DNA of 64,000 nucleotides from Cyclina sinensis. Taxonomy: Eukaryota > Mollusca > Bivalvia > Venerida > Veneridae. The notes under the pieces were generated by a model, which saw nothing but the letters and a program-made list of their open reading frames with translations, searched no databases and had not been told where the DNA came from. The translations under genes and the position numbers were made by a program. Below, piece after piece: positions 39,901 through 51,900 of the stretch (its first letter is position 1; every line of letters begins with the position of its first letter). The stretch spans positions 5,022,001 to 5,086,000 of the forward strand of contig JAAONU010000123.1 in assembly GCA_012932295.1 (NCBI GenBank). The letters are read 5' to 3'.

Positions 39901-42900
39901 TTGAACGTTTACACAATGATAGAATACAATGAGATGATTTGCATTGTGCAAGAACCATAACTCTGTCTAGCTCACTTTCTGAATTATCTCCCTTTATTAA
40001 ATTTAACTTATACTCGTTTGTCGAAATTTTTTTGACCAGATTTATTTGCACTATAACTTCAAAGCTACTGAAAGCATGTTTTGGAAGTTAATCAAATGAA
40101 AGAATACATTGAAAGAAAATGCATTGAATAAGAACAATAAGTTTTGGTTACTTTTTAGCTCACCTGAGCTGGCTCAGGGTGAGCTATTAGGATCGATGAA
40201 TGTCCCTTGTCCGTTCACATTTAGTTCGTTAACACTCTACTGGTCACATTTTTGCTCCAATTGTCACGAAACTTGGTCAGGATGTTTGTCCCAATAATTA
40301 CTCGGACGAGTTCGAATATGGGTCATGTGGGGTCAAAAACTAGGTCACACAGCCTGTATATAGAAAAATCTTGTTAACACCCTAATGGTAACATTTTCAG
40401 CCCGAATATCCTGGAAATTTGTCAGAAAAAATGTTTCCATGATTTCTAGCTCAAGTTCGAATATGGGTCATCTGGGGTCAAAAACTAGGTCACAGAGCCC
40501 AAATATGGAAAAACCTTGTTAACACTTTAGAGGTCACATTTTCAGTCCAAATTTCCTTGTAATATGTCAGAAAGGTTATTTGGGTGATTTCTAGCACAAG
40601 TTCGAATATGGGTCATCTGGGGTCAAAAACTAGGTCACTGAGCCCAAATATGGAAAAACCTTGTTAACACTTTAGAGGTAACATTTTCAGCCCAAATATC
40701 CTTGTAATATGTCAGAAAGGTTATTTGGATGATTTCTAGCCCAGGTTCAAATATGGGTATCTGGGGTCAAAAACTAGGTCACTGAGACCAAATATGGAAA
40801 AACCTTTTTATCACTCTAGAGGTAACATTTTCAGCCCAAATATCCTGGAAATATGTCAGAAAGGTTGTTTTGATGATTTCTAGCTCAAGTTTGAATATGG
40901 GTCATGTGGGGTCAAAAACTAGGTCACACAGCCCAAATATGGTAAAACCTTGTTAACACTCTAGAGGTAACTATTTTAGCCCAAATTTCCTGAAAAACTG
41001 TCAGAAAGCTTGTTAAGATGATTTCTAGCTCAAGTTGGAATATGGGTCATGTGGGGTCAAAAACTAGGTCACACAGCCCAAATATGGTAAAACCTTGTTA
41101 ACACTCTAGAGGTAACATTTTCAGCTCAAATATCCTGGAAATATGTCAGATAGGTTGTTTCGATGATTTCTAGGTCAAGTTCGAATATGGGTCATCTGGA
41201 GTCAAAAACTAGGTCACACAGCCTGAATATGGAAAAACCTTGTTAACACTCTAGAGGTAACATTTTCAGCCCAAATATTCTGGAAATACGTCAGAAAGGT
41301 TATTTCGATGGTTTCTAGGTCAAGTTCGAATATGGGTCATCTGGGGTCAAAAACTAGGTCACAGAGCCCAAAAATAGAAATATCTTGTTAAGGCTTTAGA
41401 GGCTACTGTTTCAGTCCAAATATCCTGGCAGTTTGTCAGAAAGGTTGTTTGGTTGTTCAAATTATTAGATAAGGTTAAAGGTCATGGAGGCTAAAAATAG
41501 ATTTATCTACTGTACCTCATAAAGCCTTCATTTATAGACCAATATCTTTGATATTCAATATATAGGTTCCTTGCAAGGATCTCTACCCATGGGTAGGGTT
41601 TGAGGTCACTGGGTCAAGGTCAAGGTCACCATAGCTTATAATAGATATTTTTACTTTCTGTCATAGAACCTTTATTTTTTGACTGATATTTTACATATTT
41701 GGTTTGTAGGCACTTATATATTTTCAATTAAAAAATGAAATACTGCGTAACAGCAAACCTACAGCCAAAGTACTCAGGTGAGCGATCCAGGGCCATCATG
41801 GCCCTCTTGTTTAATTATTTCCCTTTATTTTGCTACCACAAACACTGGCTCTACTCTTGACCAGGTATTTGTATCTTGAAGCATCAACCCATTCATACGA
41901 CTCACTACGCCATACTTCTCAGATCATCAGATTATTTGGATTGGGATCAACCTCCAGTCTGTCTTGTAAAGGTGCATGTCTAATAACACTTCTCTAGTAT
42001 AACTACTTACATTTTGTACTAACAATAGCCTTACAAACAAATGTTCAAATATTCACTTGTGATCTGGTTCTGGAAAAAGTTCCAATATTTGCTTAACCAC
42101 TTTTCACTGTGACATAATAATATGTAATAAGATAAAATAATTATTCTCTCCTGATTTTATTTCCGTGAAATGAAGAACACCAATCAATATCATTATAACT
42201 GCACATCATGCTTCCCAGCCTCCTCCCACCTACACCTTCCTCAGTTACACATTCATCCAACTTCCATGTACCTTTTGGCAGCATCCATTGTTTCCAACAA
42301 TGTCCTTGTTTAAATCAGGAACTGAATGAAGTGCTGGCCAAATTTTGCCTGTCATAGCTAGAAAGGGTGTTACTGACCCCTAGGACCAGACTCTTGGTAC
42401 CGGTATATCTGTTTAACTCATGACTTAAATCTTGAAGAAAGAGGCGCACTGATTAGCAGTTTATAAGGAGGTGACAAACTTGTTAAGTTAAATAAAATCA
42501 CAAAAAGAAATCAGAAAGTCGTACCCTTTAGTTTCTGCTTAATAACAATCAGTACTTGGAAACCCCTGGGTGCTGCCTGTTTACCCTTACTATACTAAGA
42601 TATGTCGACATATGATGAAGTATCAACTAACTTATTACATAAATAACTAATTTTATGCCATGTTATGCATAGAAAAGTTAAGATGTCACCTTTAAATGAA
42701 GAAACCGACTATTTATTAAAGCGACTGACTCACAGATGGGCCGACAATGAAAACAAAAGAAAATATTTATACATCTTGAAATTCTTGCTGTAATTTTGAA
42801 GAACATATCTAAACTAAGTTACTGACTCATTTTTTGTTACAGAAAAACATTAAAATATAAAATGTTACATACTTTTATCGGTAAAAAAATTTACCCTGTT

Positions 42901-45900
42901 AGTCATGGGGTAGATACTTTAGTTATAACATTAATTTTGATGAAACTTTATAATTAGACATGGTTGCTCAGTGGTGTAGATGGTCCCTCTATATTTTACT
43001 GACTGAAAAGTCATGGGTTCGAATCCTGGTTAAGTCAAAACTTTTTTTTTTCAATTTTCATGGTGTATAGAGGCATAATATTATGTTTTTTTCCATAGTA
43101 TATTAACTTCTCTTAAATTTTAAAGAAAAAACAAATTTCAGCAAAATTCTGTGAGTCAGTCACTTTAACAAACAGTAACACTTTTAAATAAGTTTTTAGA
43201 AGGTTAGAATTATAGAAATTTAAAACGGAGTGAGTACTTATGTATAAAATGTTATTTTTTTATTATTTAGAAAAAATCATGGTGAAATCAATCATATAAC
43301 TAAAATGATAAAGTTCTTTATCATAACAAGGGAGGTAATAAAAAGAATTGTATTGCTAAAATCTTTTTATGTTTAAGAAATGTTAAAATAACGAAGTTTC
43401 AAATTAATTATTATGCTGCCATGCCTAAGATAAAAATAAAGCCACTTCATAATGTTATAATCACACATCAAAGATGGCGCTTTCAGTAAGTACCGAAATT
43501 GAGCAGGAAATTATGTTTATTTATGATAGTGAAGTGGGCGAAATTAGGCAGAACTTACCCATGTCAGGCTTTCAGAAACGGGAAGTTACCAAGTCGAAGC
43601 ATACAAATCTGACAATGTAAAGTTGTGCGTGTAATATTAGAAAGCTGTTGTCAGTTATATGTACAAAAAGAATTCTGCATGTTTCAAAGTAAGGATGAAC
43701 ACTTGCTATTGTAACTCAGAAAAAAAATATTATGTTTTGTAGTTTAACAATATGTATTATGTTGAAATAAAGGAGTACAATGTTAAATCTGAAAACTCAG
43801 TCCATGAATGTGTCACTGGAGTTGACATAGAAAGAAATACAATTGCATTATGTCAGAAAACAAACTGTACAACTCAGATCAACAAGGCTGGAGTTTTGGC
43901 AACAAATAGCCTCCATAAGGACCATGAGTGCACAGTTTGTATTGACTGATAAAGGTGTATATCCTCATTATGTTTCATTTCTGTATGTGAACAGATAGAC
44001 TGTCAAGGCAAAGATGCCTACTAGATTGATACTTGATACTAAAGGTATAGACCCCTGATTATGTTATATTATTTTTCATTTCTTGCAGGTTAAGGTTCTT
44101 GGTAAGGAGAATCCCTACACAAGGCTTGTCCAGGACCATAGAGGGGTAGACCCTGATGATGCATTCTCTACTATACCCTACGAAAAAGGCCATGCCTTCC
44201 TTTTCTATCTAGAGGCCTTGCTTGGGGGACCAGGTAAAGATAGTACTCTACTGATATATCTGTTGGAATAGTTGGATGGATGGATGGTCCTGCTTAAATG
44301 AATCCAAAAAAAATTATACAGACAGAATCTATTACAATTGTGGAAAGAAAAAAATATGAAGTATTTCTGGAGGAGCAGGTCATTGAACTAGTTATGTTTA
44401 CTGTCCTGTGTGTTACCACAGGAGCAGGTCATCGAACTGGCTATGTTTACTGTCCTGTGTGATACCACAGGAGCAGGTCATTGAACTGGCTATGTTTACT
44501 GTCTAGTGTTTTTCCACAGGAGTTGGTCATTGAACTGGCTATGTTTACTGTCCTGTGTGTTACCACAGGAGCAGGTCATCGAACTGGCTATGTATACTGT
44601 CCTGTGTGATACCACAGGAGCAGGTCATCGAACTGGCTATGTTTACTGTCCTGTGTGATACCACAGGAGCAGGTCATTGAACTGGCTATGTTTACTGTCC
44701 TGTGTGATACCACAGGAGCAGGTCATCGAACTGGCTATGTATACTGTCCTGTGTGATACCACAGGAGCAGGTCATCGAACTGGCTATGTTTACTGTCCTG
44801 TGTGTTACCACAGGAGCAGGTCATTGAACTGGCTATGTATACTGTCCTGTGTGATACCACAGGAGCAGGTCATTGAACTGGCTGTGTTTACTGTCCAGTG
44901 TATTACCACAGGAGTAGGTCATTGAACTGGCTATGTTTACTGTCCTGTGTGTTACCACAGGAGCAGTGATCTAGCCTCTTATTCTGTCCTTTTATTAAGT
45001 CAAAGGCCAATGTCACAGTGACAGTGAAAAGTGAAACCTTTTCCAATAAATTTCTAGAGAAGGCTTTGGGCCAGGTTTCTCAAAATTGATATATAGATTG
45101 GTCATAACCAGAAGATGACTCCTTCAGTTTTTATATCATTAGGTCAAAGGCCAAGGTCAGAGTGACCTTGAAAAGCAAAACATTTTCCAGTTGGTATCTA
45201 GTGAATCTTTGGACCCAGGTTCCCCAAACTGGGTATGTAGGTTGGTTATGACCCCTATAGTTTTTAGGGTCACTAGGTCAAAGGCCAAAGTCACAGTGAC
45301 CTTGAAATGCAGAATGATTTCCGATTAGTTACTATAGAATGCTTGGGCCCAGGCTCTCCGAAACTTCATAGGCAGGTTGGTCATGGCCACTTGATGTCCC
45401 CATAGTTTTCCAGGTCCTTAAATCAAAGGCAAATGTCACAGTGACCTTGAAAACATAAGCTTTTCTGATGAATATCTAGAGAATCTTTGGGCCCAGGTTC
45501 CTCAAATTTGGTATGTTGGCTAGTCATGATCAGGAGTAACCACTCTAGTTTTTCAGGTCACTAGGTCAAAGGCCAAGGTCACAGTGACATTGAAAAGCAA
45601 AATGGTTTCATGATCAATAACTGTAGAACGCTTGGGCCCAGGCTTCTTAAAACTCCATACTATTAGGCAGGTTTGTCATTGCCAGTTGATGACCCCTAAA
45701 GTTTTTAGGGTCACTTGATCAAAGTCATTTTGATCTTAAACTGAGAAATGGATTCAGATGGAGGAGACGACCTCTATTGTCTTTGAGGTCACTAGGTTAA
45801 AGGTCAAGGTCATATACCATATAAAGGCAAAGAGATCTGATTGATAACTAGAGAACTCAAATGCCTTGTTGCCTAAAAACTTACTTCATACCCAACCTCC

Positions 45901-48900
45901 CACCTACTTACCTACCCATGCAGTTTCAGTACTCTTTCGTGTTCTTCAGTAATGGAACTTTATTCATTTAAGGATTTTATAACCAAGGTTCATGACATAA
46001 TATGCAGTTCCTCTCATTCATCAACTTGCCATTGCCAATAACTTTTGATATCAGAAGCCCCTGGCATCCTCCACTTAATGTACTGAAACAAGTCCCTGTC
46101 CTCCTACCTTCCTATACTTCTATAGCTGCCTCTAGCAGTAAGGCGCTGGTGGGTGGGGGGGACATGTATTTTTTTTACACACATCTCTTATTTCTTGAAG
46201 GACTTACTTCAAAGTTATTATCACCCACATCATATTTGGTAAAGTTCATAACTCTAGCACCAAAATTTCCATAATCATCTATCCTTTAAACCTAGAATTT
46301 TCCTTAAAGATTGTAATATTTTACTGTACCTTCTTTATTTATTGGGGGATTTACTTCAGACTTCAAAAACCAGATGATTACTGATTACCAACTGTTCAGT
46401 ATATTGTCAGCACAAATTTTAATTCCATTACTTTATAATCTTTATAGTAATATTTAAATAATGTTCTGCAATTTTCTTGTCTTAGATACTTGCAAGTTGT
46501 TACGGAGCTCTGCGGTGCTCTTGTCTAATATGTTGTTACGGAGCTCTGCGGTGCTCTTGTCTAATATAGTTATCCACTAACAGCTCGTGTTATTTTCTAT
46601 TTCCACTTGTATGGCATGAATTGATAGAATTTGATTTTACTTTCAGCGGTGTTTGAACCATTTCTGAAAGCATATATTGAGAAATTCAAGTACAGGTCAA
46701 TAACTACAGCAGACTGGAAGGCTTTTCTCTTCTCCTACTTCTCTGATCAGGTATTGTATTCCTCATTGGTTGAGTGTATGGAGTTAAAAGCCAGTTTTAA
46801 AATTTAAATTTCTTCAGTTATTTTAAAACATCATAGAAGATTTATTCAAAAAACAAGATGGAAGATTTGTCAAATTTTACTTAAAGTCATCTTGTTTCTT
46901 ACTTCCAGGTTGCAGCGGGAGTGTTTAACAATGTGGATTGGGATGGTTGGCTGTATGGACTGGGCATGCCTCCTGTTAAACCTGAGTAAGCTTCTGTGAT
47001 TGAATTTATTAATATTTGTTTTAGCGCAATTGTTATTAAAGCTTATTATATAATCACACTCATGAAACCAGTCCAGACCAAATAAACTAATCGCTTGAGA
47101 CACCAGTCCAAATTGAATGAATCACTTGAGACACCAATCCAAGTTGAATCAATTACTGAGACACCATTCCAAATTGAAACAATTGTTGAGACACTGTTCC
47201 AAATTGGATGTATGTATCAGCAGGGTGAACTTAGGCATGTGACTATAGCTTAGGTGTCTTTGCCCGAAGATAAACCTCAGGCTCAAGCTAGGATTCAGAC
47301 ATCATACTGGGAAGTAAGGTTTTGAAAGAGACATCATTATACCCACACAAAGTTTGAGGGGGTATATAGGAGTGAGCTTGTTGGTCAGTCTGTCCATCTG
47401 TCATGGTTTCCTGACGATAAATCATGAAAGGCTAGACAGATTTAAACAATTTTTAGTACGCAGCTTTAACATCATAAGATACAGGTCAAGTTCGATATTG
47501 GGGCTTGTGGGACCAAGGTCAAGGTCACTGTTACTAAAAATAGAAAAAACGGTTTCCGGACTATAACTCATGAAAGGCTAGACAGATTTAAAAAAATTTT
47601 GGTACACAGGTGTAACATCATAAGATACAGGTCATGTTCGATATTGGGGTTGTTTGGGCCAAGGTCAAGGTCACTGTAACTTAAAATAGAAAAACGGTTT
47701 CTGGACAATAACTCATGAATGGCTTGACAGATTTAAACAATTTTTGGCACACAGGTGTAACATCATAACATACAGGTCAGCTTCGATATTGGGGCTGATG
47801 GGGCCAAGGTCAAGGTCACTGTTACTAAAAATAATAAAATTGTTGAAAATGGTTTCCGGATGATAACTTATGAAATCTTGACAGATTTAAACAGTTTTCA
47901 GTACACAGGTGTAACATCACAGGATACAGGTCAAGTTTGATATTGGGGCTGATGGGGCCAAGGTCAAAGTCACTGTTACTAAAAATAAAAAAATAAACGG
48001 TTTCTGCTTAATAACTTGAGTTAGGAATGAGATATTTTGAAGAAATTTGCTGTAAAGGTAGCTTCTATGAAGACGACGCTTGGGATTGAAAATTTTGCCA
48101 GATTGGTCAAGGTCACGGTTTGTTTAAACTTCAGCTAGTTCTACTAGAAAATATACAGTTCAATGGTCTACCGGTAATTGTTTTTCTCTATATACAATAT
48201 TATTAAATATAAAATATATACATATTTCCATGTTTCTTATGTCACTTTATGCCATTGGTTCTAAGCTTTCCAGTTCCAGTATCAAGCACCCATGTGGGGG
48301 TATTAATCACCTTAAGTGATAGTTCTAGTTTGAGTTGTGTAGGTATTTTGTGGTATTTCATAGTTTAAGACAAGGTTATTACTGTGGAAGAAACGTAACA
48401 ACAATAATAAGATTTTAAAAATCACAGACAAATCTATGACTAGTATACAGTGTAAGTCTAGATTTTATCATGTCATTAGATCGATTTCTGTTGATAAATT
48501 GCTTACCTGATAAATTTAGCAGTATTGTGTGATTTCTTATATCCAGATATGTCTTACTAGCAGATTTCTAGTGAATAAAATCATAGTCTTCCTGAGTTGA
48601 TAATTTAATCATTTTACAAGCAAGACCTTAGCTTAAAAGATCAATTAACCTTGTTCAATGATTATTCCTTGCATCGGTAAATTCAAGATGGGGAAATTAT
48701 GAAACCAAAAATCCATCAAATGCGAAATATAATTTAAAGAACATTGAAATTTTTACCTCCTACTAGTTTGAAAATGTTCAACTGATAAATGTTGAATCAA
48801 ATGGTTTTTTCGCTCACCTGAGCACAAAGTTCTCATAGGTTAGCTTTTAGGATCATTGATTGTCCGGCATGCATCATGCATCATCAACAATTTGACTTGA

Positions 48901-51900
48901 ATGACTTCTCCTCCTATACCACTAAGCCAACTTTGACGAAACATGCCTGGGATATCCTTGCAGAAAGCTTTACCAAAGTTATTCAAGGATCGAAGTGATT
49001 CCATCAAGAACTCTGGTTGCCATGGCAACTTAAAGGAAAATCTTAGAAAATCTTCATTTCTGAAACTACAAGGCCCTGAGCCTTAAAATTTGGTATATGG
49101 CATTGTCTAGTGGACCTCTACCAAGTTTGTATACCCCTGGGGTCAAAATTGCCCCTGCCCCGGGGGTCACTTGATTTTACATAGACTAATATATTGAAAA
49201 ACCTTAAAAATCTTCGTCTGAAACCTCAGAGTTTAGTACTTAGATATTTTTAATGGAGCATTAGCTAGAGGTCCTATACAAGTTTAAATTTTGCCCCTTG
49301 GCTCAAAATTAGCCCCACCCCAGGGGTCACTTGATTTTAATACACTTATTTAGGGAAAACCTTAAAAAAATTTTCTTTTTTGAAACCACAAAGCCAAGGC
49401 ATTTTATATGGGGCATCAGCTCAAGGTGCTCTGCCAAAATTTTTGAAACTATGCCCCATGGGTCATTAATTATGGCCCAGCCGCGGGGTCACTTGATTTT
49501 ACATTGGCTTATATAGAGAAGACTTAAAAAATCTTCTTGCTGAAACCACAAGACCTAGAACTTAGATATTAATTCTTGCATAGAGCATCAGGTAGAAGTC
49601 TTCTACCAAATTTGTTCAAATTATGTCTCTAGGTTCAAAGATGGCCCCACACCGGGGGTCCTGTTTGTGCAAAAATTAATCTTTAAAAATCTTTTTGTGA
49701 GAGACCTAAGATTTTTTTAAAGAGCATCATCTGGAGGTCCTCAACTAAGATTGTTCAAATTATGCCCCTTTGGTTATTAATAGCCTTGCCCTGGGGGTCA
49801 CTTGATTTTAAAAAAGGCTTACATATGGAAGAATTTTAAAAAGTTTCTTGTCTAAAACCCACATGGCCTAGAGCTTAAATATATTGCATTCAGCACATTA
49901 GAAAACCTTATAGAATTTTCTGGTTCAAAACCACAAGCCTAGAACTTAGATATTTTGCATGAAGCATCAGCTAGAGGTCTTCTCCAAAGTTTGTTCAAGT
50001 TATGCCCCATGGGTCAAAATAACCTGTACCCAGTGGGTCCTTTGATTTTACATGGACTTGTATAGGGAACCTTAAAAATTCTTCTTGTCTGAAACCACAA
50101 AGCCAAGGTGTTCTAAGATTTTTGCATGGAACATCAGCTAGAGGTCCTCTACTTAGGGTCATTTATGGCTCGACCCCAGGGGTCACTTGATTTGATACAT
50201 AAGCTTTTAAAGGGAAGACTTAAAAAAATCTTTTCTGAAACCACAAGGCCTAGAACTTAGATATTTTGCATAGAGTATCAGCTATCCTCTGCCAAGTTTA
50301 TTCAAGTTATGCCCCTTGGGTGAAAATTTGCTCTACCCTAGGAGTCACTTGAATGCTTAAAGATTTATATAGGAAGAATTTTAAAAAAGCTTCTGATGTT
50401 TTCTCAACAGCAGACGCAAAGGCAAAAGCAGGTGAGCAATCTAGGGCCATCATGGCCCTCTTGTTGAAATATTAAAGTCTCTCTTACTTTTGACTAAAAA
50501 ATTTGTGACTTTTTCTTACGGATTTGACCCTTGCCTGTAAATTTAAATTTAAAAATTTAAAACATGATAAACAGAATACCAAAGAAGTGTCTGATATAAA
50601 AATTTATCAGGCTTGGCAAGGAAAAATGAAGAGCTTGGCAGAGCCTCACCTTCATTTTTTCCTAAGCCATGCCTGATATAATTTAAAATATCAGACATAA
50701 GCATGTTTTTTTTAGCTCACCTGAGCACAAAGTGCTCAAGGTGTGCTTTTGTGATCACCTGATGTCTGTCGTCCGTCCATGCGTCGTCAACTTTTTCTTC
50801 TAACAACTTCTTCTCCTGAACTGCTGGGCCAATCTTGCTGAAACTTGGCAGGAATGTTACTTGCATGAAGCTTTACCAAAATTGTTCAAAATGGTTCAGG
50901 TCCATTGCATTTCTAGGCCACAGGAGCTAAAAATAGATTTTCAAAGTTGGAACTTTAAAAATCTTCTTCTCCAGAACTAAAAGGCCTGGAGCTTAGATAT
51001 TTGGTATGAAGCATCATCAGGTGGACCTTTACCAAGTTTGTTCAAATCATGACCCCTGGGTCAAAAATGGCCCTGCCCCAGGGGTCACTAGTTTTACATA
51101 GAATTATATAGGAAAAACTTTAAAAAGCTTCTTGTCTGAAACCACAAGGCCTAGAGTTTAGATATTTGGTGTGCAGCATTGTCCAGTGGACCTCTATCAA
51201 GTTTGTTCAAATCATGGCTCTTGGGTCAAAAATGCCCCCCCCCGACCCCGCCCGAGGTCAAATGTTTTATATAGAGTTATATAGGAAAAACTTCAAAAAT
51301 CTTTTTGTCTGAAACCAATAGGCCTAGAGTTTAGATATTTGGTGTGCAGCATTGTCTAGTGGACCTCTATCAAGTTGTTCAAATTATGTCCCCTGGGTCA
51401 AAGTTGGCCTCGCCCCAGGGTTCTATTGATTTACATATAGTTATATAGGAAAAACATGAAAAATCATTTTTCTCCGAAACTAATAGGACTAGACCTTAGA
51501 TATTTGGTGTGGAGTATTGTGTTGAGAACCTTTATCAGTATTGTTTATATGTTACCCCCGGGGTCAAAATTGGCCCTGCCCCGAGGGCCCTTAATATGTA
51601 AAAAAGGCAATCTTTAAAAATCTTCTTACTAGAAACCTCAATGCCTACAGCTTAGATATTTGGTATGCAGCATTGTCTAGTGGACCTCTGCCTAGTTTGT
51701 TTGAAAAATGCCCGAGGTGTCATAAGTTTTAAATAGCAGTATAGAAGAAAATCTTTAAAAATCTTCTTGTCTGAAACCACAAGGCCTAGAATTTTAAAAT
51801 TTGGCATGAAGCAAGCTTTATCAAGCTTTTTGAAATTATTAGATTAGGTTTAAGGTCATGGAGGCTAAAAATAGATTTATCTACTGTACCTCATAGAGCC

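Noticed and set aside
42320..42345. Possible third copy of exon 10 (CTGAATGAAGTGCTGG)
   Set aside because: Only the first codons resemble LNE; it lacks the NEG motif continuation, an acceptor and an open 115-bp frame.
44677..44925. 82-codon ORF
   Set aside because: It lies entirely in the 49-bp minisatellite and repeats only because 49 is not a multiple of three.
44372..44967. CRISPR-like array
   Set aside because: Units are directly tandem with no unique spacers, and the window is eukaryotic.
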